A DNA stretch of 64,000 nucleotides from positions 434,001 to 498,000 of the forward strand of contig CP179212.1 of assembly GCA_051201675.1 (NCBI GenBank). Reading direction: 5' to 3'. Below the pieces are notes generated by a model, which worked only from the letters and a program-made list of their open reading frames with translations, did not search any database and was not told the origin of the DNA. Positions 33,205 through 41,046 of the stretch are shown here, one piece after another. Numbering within the stretch: the stretch's first letter is position 1; every line of letters starts with the position of its first letter. The stretch is from HTCC2207 sp002685195. GTDB taxonomy: Bacteria > Pseudomonadota > Gammaproteobacteria > Pseudomonadales > Porticoccaceae. Both the position numbers and the translations under genes were made by a program.

Positions 33205-34320
33205 ATGACTATTACTTCATTTCATCCGCCTCGACGCACCCTAATGGGCCCAGGGCCATCGGACGTTAGTGATCGAGTTTTACATGCGATGGCGCGACCC
33301 ACGATAGGACATCTTGACCCGGCATTTGTGGCGATGATGGATGAGACAAAAATGTTACTGCAATATGTTTTCCAAACAAAGAATGAGCTGACATTTGCTG
33401 TATCTGCGCCCGGATCAGCGGGAATGGAATGTTGTTTTGCTAATCTTGTCGAACCTGGAGATAAGGTAATTGTTTGTCAGAACGGCGTTTTTGGTGGACG
33501 CATGAAGGAGAACGTTGAGCGTTGCGGAGGGATAGCCGTAATGGTCCAGGATGAGTGGGGCTCGGCTGTTGATCCCAATAAAGTTGAAGAGGCATTAAAT
33601 GTCCACAAGGACGCCTGTCTATTGGCATTCGTCCATGCCGAAACATCAACTGGAGCTCAGTCAGATGCCAAGACGTTAGTTGAGTTGGCGCATAAACATG
33701 ATTGTTTAGCGATTGTAGATGCAGTAACGAGCCTTGCGGGAACTCCATTAAAGGTAGATGAATGGGGTATCGATGCGATTTATTCTGGATCCCAAAAATG
33801 TCTATCCTCTTCGCCGGGATTATCACCTGTGAGTTTTAGTCAACGCGCAGCTGAGAAAATTAAACAACGACATACCAAAGTTCAGAGTTGGTTTTTAGAT
33901 TTAAACTTGGTGATGGGTTATTGGGGCGGAGAAGGCAAGCGTGCTTATCATCATACAGCTCCAGTGAATTGCCTTTATGGCTTGCACGAATCTTTAGTGA
34001 TTGTGCAAGAAGAGGGACTGGAACATGCTTGGTCTCGGCACCATAAGAATCATCTAGCATTGCGAGCTGGGTTGGAGCAGATGGGAATCGATTTTATTGT
34101 TTCTGAGAAAGATCGATTACCTCAATTGAATGCGGTCACTATCCCTCAAGGAGTTGATGATGCGGGTGCGCGCACTCGATTGTTAAATGAGTTCAATCTT
34201 GAGATCGGTGCGGGACTGGGTGGGTTAGCAGGTAAAGTTTGGCGTATCGGTCTTATGGGTCATGCTAGCACGCAGAAGAATGTAGACTTCTGTCTAAATT
34301 CCCTGCGTGCTGTAATTTAA
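33205..34320 (+). CDS. Class V aminotransferase, alanine/serine-glyoxylate type
   Basis: The 371-residue PLP enzyme opens with RRTLMGPGPSDVSDRVLHAMARPTIGHL, typical of alanine-glyoxylate/serine-pyruvate aminotransferases. It also has HAETSTGAQSDAK, the PLP aspartate in AIVDAVTSLAGTPL, and the Schiff-base lysine in YSGSQKCLSS. The C-terminal GAGLGGLAGKVWRIGLMGH contains the carboxylate-binding Arg. It likely transaminates glyoxylate using alanine or serine. The ATG at 33205 is preferred over the TTG at 33193. It is probably co-transcribed with the CoA-transferase. Confidence 0.9.
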   Translation: MTITSFHPPRRTLMGPGPSDVSDRVLHAMARPTIGHLDPAFVAMMDETKMLLQYVFQTKNELTFAVSAPGSAGMECCFANLVEPGDKVIVCQNGVFGGRMKENVERCGGIAVMVQDEWGSAVDPNKVEEALNVHKDACLLAFVHAETSTGAQSDAKTLVELAHKHDCLAIVDAVTSLAGTPLKVDEWGIDAIYSGSQKCLSSSPGLSPVSFSQRAAEKIKQRHTKVQSWFLDLNLVMGYWGGEGKRAYHHTAPVNCLYGLHESLVIVQEEGLEHAWSRHHKNHLALRAGLEQMGIDFIVSEKDRLPQLNAVTIPQGVDDAGARTRLLNEFNLEIGAGLGGLAGKVWRIGLMGHASTQKNVDFCLNSLRAVI

Positions 34321-34323
34321 GAT

Positions 34324-35673
34324 TTACTTTGCTGGTGCCATTAAATCTAGCAAGGCCATTACCGTAGCTTCGATGCCCGCAGTGACTGATGGCTCAGGTT
34401 CTATTTTAAAAATCGGGCTGTGGTGTGATGGCACTGCAGGCCCAGTACCATTCATGGCCGCTTTTAGATAGTCACGGTTGGTACCCCCTACAGAGAAATA
34501 GACACTTGTGACTTCTGGATCAGTAGTAAAGAACGGGAAGTCCTCTGCACCCATGCCTTCAGCACCGTAGCTGGTTACCCTGTGTTCCCCCAAACCCTCA
34601 TTCCAGACCTTTTTAAGTCGTCGGACCATTTCAGCATTGTTAATAGTTGGCGGGGTTGATTCTTCTGAATAGACGACCTCCGGAAGCTTATCTTCAGGTA
34701 ATCCAGCGGCTCGACCTAGATTTTCTGCGATGCGTTTAATACCGGTTAATAAAATTTCACGAGTTTTCGTGTTTGTGTTGCGCACTGTTAGCTGAAGGTG
34801 TGCTAAATCAGAAATAATATTGTGTTTAGTGCCGCTATGAAAAGCACCTACAGTGACGACGCCTGGTTGCCGCGGTGAGAGTTCTCTTGACACTAAAGTT
34901 TGCAGGGCCATAACAATTTGACTCCCCAAAACGATAGGGTCTTTTCCTGCATGAGGAGATGCACCGTGAGCACCAATGCCGCGCACATAAATATCAACAG
35001 TATCTGCACCAGCAAAAGGCGAGCCTTCCACTACATTGATGACTCCTGAGGCTAAAGCTGAGGATACATGAAATGCCATGGCATAATCTGGCTTGCCAAA
35101 TCGTTTCCATAGGTTATCTTCCATCATCGCTCGAGCGCCAAGGACTCTCTCCTCGGCAGGCTGACCAATTAGCATTAAAGTGCCTGACCATTGATCTTTC
35201 CTGTCAACCATTTGCTTTGCAGTTCCCGCAAGGCTAGTAATATGGACATCATGGCCACAGGCATGCATCGTAGGAAAGGTTTTGCCGGTGACAGGATCTA
35301 ACTGAGTCGCTTTAGAGGCATAAGCTAGGCCAGACTTCTCAGGGACCGGCAAACCGTCCATGTCGGCTCTCATCATGACAAGAGGGCCTTCCCCATTTTT
35401 GAGAATAGCTACAATGCCGGTACCACCGACATTTTCAGTGACAGTAAACCCATGAGAGCGCAAAGTAGAGGCGAGTTTTTTGGCCGTAGCAAATTCGGCG
35501 AGACTCAACTCTGGATTCGCATGAAAATCCTTAAACATAGCATCAAGGCGATTGTCATAGTCGGCTTGGATAGATTTCGCCAAATCGACATTTGCTGAAA
35601 ACGCTAGGTCAGAGGGTAATGTGAACATTGCTAGTGCTGTTATTGCTGCTCGGATATTTAGTGTGATCTTCAT
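34324..35673 (-). CDS. Secreted M20 amidohydrolase (hippurate/IAA-amino acid hydrolase type)
   Basis: From the ATG at 35673 (GGAG nine bases upstream) the 449-residue protein has a signal peptide ending near LAFSA. It has M20D metal-binding features, with HACGHDVH, the Glu-Glu step GQPAEERVLGARAM, and AEDFPFF near the end. Such enzymes hydrolyse N-acyl or N-aryl amino acids and some dipeptides. Being exported is less common in this family. The start falls beside the stop of the M28 gene (40-base overlap of the longer frame is not used). The NhaC-M28-M20 order suggests a peptide-use operon. Confidence 0.88.
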   Translation of the reverse strand: MKITLNIRAAITALAMFTLPSDLAFSANVDLAKSIQADYDNRLDAMFKDFHANPELSLAEFATAKKLASTLRSHGFTVTENVGGTGIVAILKNGEGPLVMMRADMDGLPVPEKSGLAYASKATQLDPVTGKTFPTMHACGHDVHITSLAGTAKQMVDRKDQWSGTLMLIGQPAEERVLGARAMMEDNLWKRFGKPDYAMAFHVSSALASGVINVVEGSPFAGADTVDIYVRGIGAHGASPHAGKDPIVLGSQIVMALQTLVSRELSPRQPGVVTVGAFHSGTKHNIISDLAHLQLTVRNTNTKTREILLTGIKRIAENLGRAAGLPEDKLPEVVYSEESTPPTINNAEMVRRLKKVWNEGLGEHRVTSYGAEGMGAEDFPFFTTDPEVTSVYFSVGGTNRDYLKAAMNGTGPAVPSHHSPIFKIEPEPSVTAGIEATVMALLDLMAPAK

Positions 35674-35713
35674 ACTTAAGAGCTCCAAAACATTAAAGGC
35701 AGATAATTCTGCG

Positions 35714-36610
35714 TTAGTTGTTGTCGTAGACAAGACTTGAGATTACATTTCCCACCTGTTGTAAGCTATCAGCGCTGCACTTGTCTACCGTGTCCCTTGT
35801 AGTATGCCAGTAATCAGGGAAAGGGAAATGAATTAAATCCACGACGGGTATTCCAGCCTCCAAGAATGGCACATGATCATCCATCACGAAGGACCCATCT
35901 ATATTTAAAAATACCGATGCTTTTTGCTCTTTGGCTATTTCCCACAAACGATTAGTTAAATCTGGCGCCTGCCTCTTTGAATATAATTCTTTAGGTAGGG
36001 AAAGATTCTTATCGCAAACCATGTCCAAGATAACGCCTTCACTTGGCCGATAAAAAGGATTTCGTTTTACAAATTGTTTGGCACCAATAGCAAAAGGAAG
36101 TTGATTTATGTTGCCCATGTCTTCCAAGTCGAAAAAAACCAAATCAACGGTTATTGGGGGAGGGGAAATAGCAAATACACGTGCTAGCTCAAGCATCACT
36201 GCAACGCCAGAAGCTCCATCATTGGCTCCTGAAGTCGGTTGATCCCGATTATGCTCAAGGGCTTCTTGGTCTGATATGGGGCGAGTATCCCAGTGAGCAC
36301 CTATCATCAAACGCCGATTGGTTTTAGCATCTTTACCGACAAACGTGGCCCATAAATTAGTTCCCTTTAAACCGTAAGCAGAGAACTCTTGGCTTGTCAT
36401 TTTGGTTGCAAGGGGTGAAATTGTGCCTTCAATAAATTCAAGAGTATGTTGTTTGGCGGTAGGGTGAGAGGGAATTCTTGGACCATAGCTAACTTGAGTT
36501 TTAATATGTTCGAGTGCTTTTTTTCCATCAAAAATTCTATTGTCATTTTGGGATGAGAAGCAATCAGCTCCTAATACAAGAGTTATGACAAAGACAAATA
36601 TTCTTTTCAT
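35714..36610 (-). CDS. Secreted M28 zinc peptidase, glutaminyl cyclase-like
   Basis: The 298-residue protein has a short signal sequence (ends near GADCFS). The zinc site appears as GAHWDTRP, ANDGASGVAVMLELAR, the catalytic Glu in FFDLEDMG and the last His in DYWHTTRDTVDK. Overall order and the single-domain size resemble bacterial glutaminyl-peptide cyclotransferases as well as aminopeptidases. The ending WHTTRDTVDKCSADSLQQVG is typical of that group. It sits between the NhaC gene and the M20 gene in one direction. Confidence 0.85.
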   Translation of the reverse strand: MKRIFVFVITLVLGADCFSSQNDNRIFDGKKALEHIKTQVSYGPRIPSHPTAKQHTLEFIEGTISPLATKMTSQEFSAYGLKGTNLWATFVGKDAKTNRRLMIGAHWDTRPISDQEALEHNRDQPTSGANDGASGVAVMLELARVFAISPPPITVDLVFFDLEDMGNINQLPFAIGAKQFVKRNPFYRPSEGVILDMVCDKNLSLPKELYSKRQAPDLTNRLWEIAKEQKASVFLNIDGSFVMDDHVPFLEAGIPVVDLIHFPFPDYWHTTRDTVDKCSADSLQQVGNVISSLVYDNN

Positions 36611-36646
36611 TGCACTACTAATAAGGTTTTGTCACGGTTAGTTTTC

Positions 36647-38104
36647 CTAAGCCTTTTCTTCGTCAATACTAGGTACCGCAATGAGTGAAAACCCATAAAT
36701 AATAGCGATAATTGGACATAGGATGTTGAAAAAAACGAAGGGCGCATAGGCAAAGGTACTCACACCTAGGGTTGCAGACATGTAAGCGCCACAGGTATTC
36801 CAAGGAACCAAAGCGGAGGTCAGGGTCCCGGAGTCCTCAAGAGTTCTTGATAGATTAACAGATTTTAGTTTGTGTTCTTTGTAGGGCTCTACAAACATTT
36901 GCCCGGGAAGAACAACGGACAGATATTGATCTGCCGCTAAGATGTTCGTACCTATGCAGGTTCCGACGGTAGCAGTAATCAACCCACCTGCAGATTTTAC
37001 TCTGCTAAGAGCGGCCTCCACCAGCCTCGCTAGCAAGCCGGTGCGCGCCATAGCGCCACCAAATGCCATAGCGTTAATGACTAGTCCAATGGTTGTTAGC
37101 ATGCTGCTCATACCACCTTTAGATAATAGTGTATCTAAAGCTTCGTTGCCGGTGACTGAGTTGTATCCAAGGAACATTGCACTAAACAAACCTTTAAAAA
37201 TTGCAGCAGCATCAGACAGCCTAGGATCGCTGGCTAGAGTGATAACAGCGTCCCATTGGAAAACTGCCGCAAAAACGCAACCCACTACTGTGCCACAAAT
37301 AAGTGTTGATAGAGCTGGTAATTTTTTCATAGCCATTATGAGTAAAATTACAAGAGGTAAAAGCATGAACGGATTTATTGTAAAAGACTCTCTCATCGCA
37401 TTCTGTAAGTTCACAATGTCTTCTATAACAACGCTAGAGCTATTTCCAAGTCCCATAAAGAAAAATACACTTAGGGTTATGACCATGGCGGGTACTGTGG
37501 TCCAAAGCATGTGCTGGATATGGTCAAATAGATCATTATTGGTTACTGCGGCGGCAAGATTTGTCGTTTCCGATAACGGAGATAATTTATCGCCAAAATA
37601 GGCTCCAGAGATAATAGCCCCAGCGCTAATGGCTAGGGATAGATCTAGAGCTGCGGCAATACCCATTAGACCCACTCCGAGTGTCCCGGCTACTGTCCAT
37701 GAACTACCAATACTTAAGCCAAGTAGCGCACAGACTACACAAGCCGTCAGGTAAAAATAGTCTGGGGACATCAGAGCTACGCCATAGTAAATCATACTGG
37801 GCACTGTGCCTGAGAGGATCCATGCTCCAATCAATGAACCGACCGTTAACAAAATCAAAATTGCCTGGAGGGACATTTTAATGGTGTCGATCATCCCACT
37901 TTCGATCTCTTGCCAAGTCAAACCGTTCTTTATGCCAATAATAGCCGCTACTGCAGCGGCTAGAATCATAGCAACCTGGTTGGGGCCAAAAGAGTCCAGA
38001 CCAAATACATAAACAGTGCCCGCTAACATGCTAATCAGTACAACCACTGGAATAAGGGCATCCATCAGGCTAGGGCTTTTAATTATTCTTGGGGATTCAC
38101 TCAT
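36647..38104 (-). CDS. Na+/H+ antiporter NhaC family protein
   Basis: The 485-residue membrane protein has about twelve helices with NhaC hallmarks: LGLSIGSSWTVAGTLGVGLMGIA, the polar segment SGAYFGDKLSPLSETTNLAA, and late GGAMARTG and TNILAADQYLSVVLPGQMF motifs. NhaC proteins exchange Na+ for H+, and several relatives carry malate/lactate or amino acids, so transport of the products of the downstream peptidases is possible. It is the first gene of the minus-strand NhaC-M28-M20 operon. Confidence 0.88.
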   Translation of the reverse strand: MSESPRIIKSPSLMDALIPVVVLISMLAGTVYVFGLDSFGPNQVAMILAAAVAAIIGIKNGLTWQEIESGMIDTIKMSLQAILILLTVGSLIGAWILSGTVPSMIYYGVALMSPDYFYLTACVVCALLGLSIGSSWTVAGTLGVGLMGIAAALDLSLAISAGAIISGAYFGDKLSPLSETTNLAAAVTNNDLFDHIQHMLWTTVPAMVITLSVFFFMGLGNSSSVVIEDIVNLQNAMRESFTINPFMLLPLVILLIMAMKKLPALSTLICGTVVGCVFAAVFQWDAVITLASDPRLSDAAAIFKGLFSAMFLGYNSVTGNEALDTLLSKGGMSSMLTTIGLVINAMAFGGAMARTGLLARLVEAALSRVKSAGGLITATVGTCIGTNILAADQYLSVVLPGQMFVEPYKEHKLKSVNLSRTLEDSGTLTSALVPWNTCGAYMSATLGVSTFAYAPFVFFNILCPIIAIIYGFSLIAVPSIDEEKA

Positions 38105-38151
38105 GGAGAGGGTTCTTTGTGAGAGTTAATGTTTGAGAGTCTCTAATTTCT

Positions 38152-38580
38152 TTAGCTCACTCGATCTTTTTTTCGCGACAATACAATATGGCTTAAAGTT
38201 TTTTCTACGCCATCAAGAGCCGCTATCGAATCAATCACTCGATCAAGCGCTTCAGTGGTTGATTCGGTAACCATCGCCATCAAATCATACTGTCCGCTAA
38301 TAGTACATAACATATCCAATTGGGGTTGTTTTTGTATTTGGCGAACAATCTCTGGTGTGGTTTGTGAAATTACTGAAATCATAATATAGGCGCTGACCTG
38401 CTGACGTTCGTGATGGGGGTTAATTTTAACAGTGTAGCCTTGAATAACTCCCGACCGTTCCAGTCTCTCGATACCTTGTTGAACCGTAGCACGGCTTAGC
38501 CCCAGTTTCTTGGCAAGCTCAGAGACTGGACGACGGCTATTTTCACGTAGCAGATTAATTAACTCATGTTCATTCTTCAT
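38152..38580 (-). CDS. Lrp/AsnC family transcriptional regulator
   Basis: The 142-residue protein has an N-terminal winged helix-turn-helix (LLRENSRRPVSELAKKLG then SRATVQQGIERLERSGVI) and a C-terminal RAM/AsnC effector domain (about 60-140, ISGQYDLMAMV). Such octameric regulators sense amino acids. It is divergent, across 130 bases, from the ornithine/lysine-type decarboxylase gene, the most likely target, and also lies 47 bases upstream of the NhaC operon direction start, reading away from it on the same strand. Confidence 0.9.
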   Translation of the reverse strand: MKNEHELINLLRENSRRPVSELAKKLGLSRATVQQGIERLERSGVIQGYTVKINPHHERQQVSAYIMISVISQTTPEIVRQIQKQPQLDMLCTISGQYDLMAMVTESTTEALDRVIDSIAALDGVEKTLSHIVLSRKKDRVS

Positions 38581-38710
38581 AGCAAATTGATATTTTTTTT
38601 AGCAAAGTGTTCAAACATAATAAACATATTTACAGGTTTATCAATACAAATTGACAGTTTTACCTTGTAAACTAACCTTAAACGAAGGTAGTGAGCCTCA
38701 GGAGTCGAGT

Positions 38711-39883
38711 ATGGATTTAGCAATCGAAAATAGTAGTTTAGAAGCGGCATCTCAACAAAGATTATTGATTGAGAACGATACCCGAGAACAAATTGCCTTT
38801 AGTGCGGGTTGTGTGCAAGGTTATGAAGGGCCGGTTCTAGCAATGTCAGAACGACGATTGAGAGACAATGCTCAGAAGTTCAAGTCTGCAATGCCAAGAG
38901 TACGCCCTCATTTTGCGGTAAAAGCCAATCCTGATGCCGATATTCTTCGAATTTTTAACGAAGAAGGTTGTTGTTTTGAAATCGCATCTTCAGCTGAACT
39001 TCAGGCAATGATAGATTTAGGTGTTGATCTAGAAACAGTGTTTTATTCTAATCCGATAAAGTCTCCCGCCTCAATTAGAGATGCAGCAGAAGCTGGTATT
39101 CAGTGGTATGTGGTTGATACTCCTGAAGAGGTCGTCAAAATAGCTGCAATCAAGCCTGATGCAAAATTATATGTGCGCACTGAAGTCAGTAATGAGGGTT
39201 CATTGTGGCCTTTGGCGGGTAAGTTCGGTGCTAGTGCTAGTGGTATTCAGTCAGTGATTGAAACGGCAAAAGAGTACGATATGAAGATTACGGGCGTGAC
39301 ATTTCACGTTGGATCTCAGTGCACTAATATTAAAAATTGGATTGATGGAATTCAAAGTGCAAAAAGTATCTTTGCTCAACTTGAGGCGAGTGGTTGGACG
39401 CCAGAACTTTTGAATCTAGGCGGCGGCTATCCAGTGCAGTTCACAGGTGATGAGCCTTCAATCGCAGAGATTGGAGAGGCGATTAGCAAAGAGTTAGAGA
39501 CTATCCCTCAGTCAATACAGGTGATGGCTGAGCCAGGACGTTTTTTGGCAGGTTCAGCGGGTTGCCTAGTGACTCAAGTTGTGGGTTTGGCAACTCGAGA
39601 TGAAAAACGTTGGTTGTATCTGGATACTGGTACTTATGGTGGTTTAATGGAATTAGCCGATGGGTTTCATTCAAATATAATCAGTCAACGCACTGGAGAG
39701 ACAGGAATGTGGACTATGGCAGGTCCAACGTGTGACTCTATTGACGTTTTTGGTGAGCATCGGTTGCCAACTAACATGGAAGTAGAAGATGTCGTATTTA
39801 TCACTAACCTAGGGGCCTATTGCACCACCTGTGCTTGTGACTTCAACGGGTTCCCTGTACCAAAGCTAGTGATGGTTGACTAA
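38711..39883 (+). CDS. Ornithine/lysine-type decarboxylase (PLP fold III)
   Basis: The 390-residue protein starts at ATG 38711 (GGAG six bases upstream). It has the alanine-racemase-like barrel of eukaryotic-type ornithine decarboxylases: PLP lysine in HFAVKANPDADIL, HVGSQCTN, the phosphate-binding NLGGGYP, MAEPGRFLAG, and the catalytic Cys in GPTCDSIDVFGEH from the partner subunit. It should form putrescine from ornithine or cadaverine from lysine. The Lrp-type regulator is divergent. Diamine breakdown genes at 51.5-58 kb would use its product. Confidence 0.9.
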   Translation: MDLAIENSSLEAASQQRLLIENDTREQIAFSAGCVQGYEGPVLAMSERRLRDNAQKFKSAMPRVRPHFAVKANPDADILRIFNEEGCCFEIASSAELQAMIDLGVDLETVFYSNPIKSPASIRDAAEAGIQWYVVDTPEEVVKIAAIKPDAKLYVRTEVSNEGSLWPLAGKFGASASGIQSVIETAKEYDMKITGVTFHVGSQCTNIKNWIDGIQSAKSIFAQLEASGWTPELLNLGGGYPVQFTGDEPSIAEIGEAISKELETIPQSIQVMAEPGRFLAGSAGCLVTQVVGLATRDEKRWLYLDTGTYGGLMELADGFHSNIISQRTGETGMWTMAGPTCDSIDVFGEHRLPTNMEVEDVVFITNLGAYCTTCACDFNGFPVPKLVMVD

Positions 39884-39931
39884 ACTTGTTCAGAGTGTAA
39901 TTCGTAAGAGACTCTAAGGATGGAGCGACTT

Positions 39932-40291
39932 ATGATTGATAAGCTAATTGGAATTTACAACGCTAAAGGCTCAGTTGTTGGAGAAGTCCAATATTTTTTT
40001 GGTAAGCTATTAGGCCAAACACACTGTGCACTCTGTGATATTACCCATGGATCATTCACTGAAAAAGCTGACTTCTCCAGCTGTAGAGATGCGTTAACAA
40101 TACCTTTTGAGAATCTGCATCTAGACGAGCTAGATAGTCAGCTTGAATCCTATCGAGATTTCGCCCCCTGTGTAATTGCGATCTCTAAATCGGTACCTAC
40201 TCTATTAATTACCACCAGCGAACTAGAGCAGTGTCATGGCGATGTGACTCGCTTCTCCCAACTGCTTAATTATAAAATCGATATTAGCTAA
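39932..40291 (+). CDS. Conserved hypothetical protein with CALCDITHG motif
   Basis: A 119-residue soluble protein from ATG 39932, chosen because GGAG lies six bases before it. It begins DKLIGIYNAKGSVVGEVQYFFGKLLGQTHCALCDITHG. I recall similar YNAxGxxxGExxY...HCALCDITHG proteins in diverse bacteria but no function. The CxxC pair (CALC) and the His could bind a metal or act in redox chemistry. It follows the decarboxylase gene by 48 bases on the same strand. Confidence 0.6.
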   Translation: MIDKLIGIYNAKGSVVGEVQYFFGKLLGQTHCALCDITHGSFTEKADFSSCRDALTIPFENLHLDELDSQLESYRDFAPCVIAISKSVPTLLITTSELEQCHGDVTRFSQLLNYKIDIS

Positions 40292-40519
40292 ACACCGTCA
40301 AGTAATTATTGCGACTTCTTGCGTTAGGCGGAGTTAGAAATCATTGCTACCATTAGAGCTCATTGAATCTAATAAACTGTTAAGGGTCGTCTAAATAGAC
40401 AACGCATACTCTAGTAAAAAATAAATACTGTCACCTGTCGCCTTGCAGTCGGGACAAAGTCGTGGCCGACAGTACCATCAAAGGGGCATAGTTGCCGTTC
40501 AGAGGTACAAGGAGAGAAT

Positions 40520-40933
40520 ATGATTATTAAAAAATTGCGAGATAAGCGTGGTTGGACTCAAGAACAATTAGCTGAATGCTGTGGTTTAAACGTTCGAACT
40601 ATTCAGCGCGTTGAGAGTGGGAACAAAGCCAGTCTAGAAACACTGCAAAGCCTTGCCTCTGTGTTTGAAGTTGATATTTCAACCCTTACAGAGGAAATTA
40701 CTGTGATAGACAAAAAATCGGAAGATTGGAAAGATTTACCTTGGTGGTTTAGAGCCAATATGTTTGGAATTTACACAAAACGCACTGTTGTTTGGGTCGA
40801 GCTGGCCCTTGTGGCGGCTGGGGTTTTGTCGTGGATATTTTTACAGGATACATCTAATGCCGCGATTATGTTCCTAGGAGCATATATCACGGGCTGGATT
40901 GTCAGATATGGTGACAAAAAACAAGTTTGGTAG
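40520..40933 (+). CDS. XRE-type HTH protein with two C-terminal membrane helices
   Basis: This 137-residue protein combines an N-terminal Cro/C1-type helix-turn-helix (residues 1-55: LRDKRGWTQEQLAECCGLN, VRTIQRVESGNKASLETL) with a 2TM domain (about 85-130, VVWVELALVAAGVLSWIFL and AAIMFLGAYITGWIVRYG). It may be a membrane-tethered regulator that responds to envelope signals. AAGGAGAG gives a strong ribosome site. It appears to be a single-gene unit, with a 228-base gap before it in which I see no other gene. Confidence 0.75.
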   Translation: MIIKKLRDKRGWTQEQLAECCGLNVRTIQRVESGNKASLETLQSLASVFEVDISTLTEEITVIDKKSEDWKDLPWWFRANMFGIYTKRTVVWVELALVAAGVLSWIFLQDTSNAAIMFLGAYITGWIVRYGDKKQVW

Positions 40934-40949
40934 ATCCATTAAAGGAGTT

Positions 40950-40990
40950 AAAGCCCGGGCAAAAAGTTGGCTTTTGGTCGGGCTTTGTAT
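40950..40990 (+). terminator. Stem-loop after the HTH-2TM gene
   Basis: AAAGCCCG and CGGGCTTT form an eight-pair stem around a loop of about 21 bases, followed by a short T-containing stretch (GTATTAA). It starts 17 bases after the stop codon. The long loop and poor T-run make it a moderate terminator. Confidence 0.5.
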
Positions 40991-41046
40991 TAATAGCCAG
41001 CTATTCCTGCGTCATAAAGTTGTTTTAGATTTGGAGCGTTAAGTAC

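Noticed and set aside
36942..37601. 219-residue open frame antisense to the NhaC gene
   Set aside because: It is the shadow of a hydrophobic coding region; the minus-strand protein has clear family motifs.
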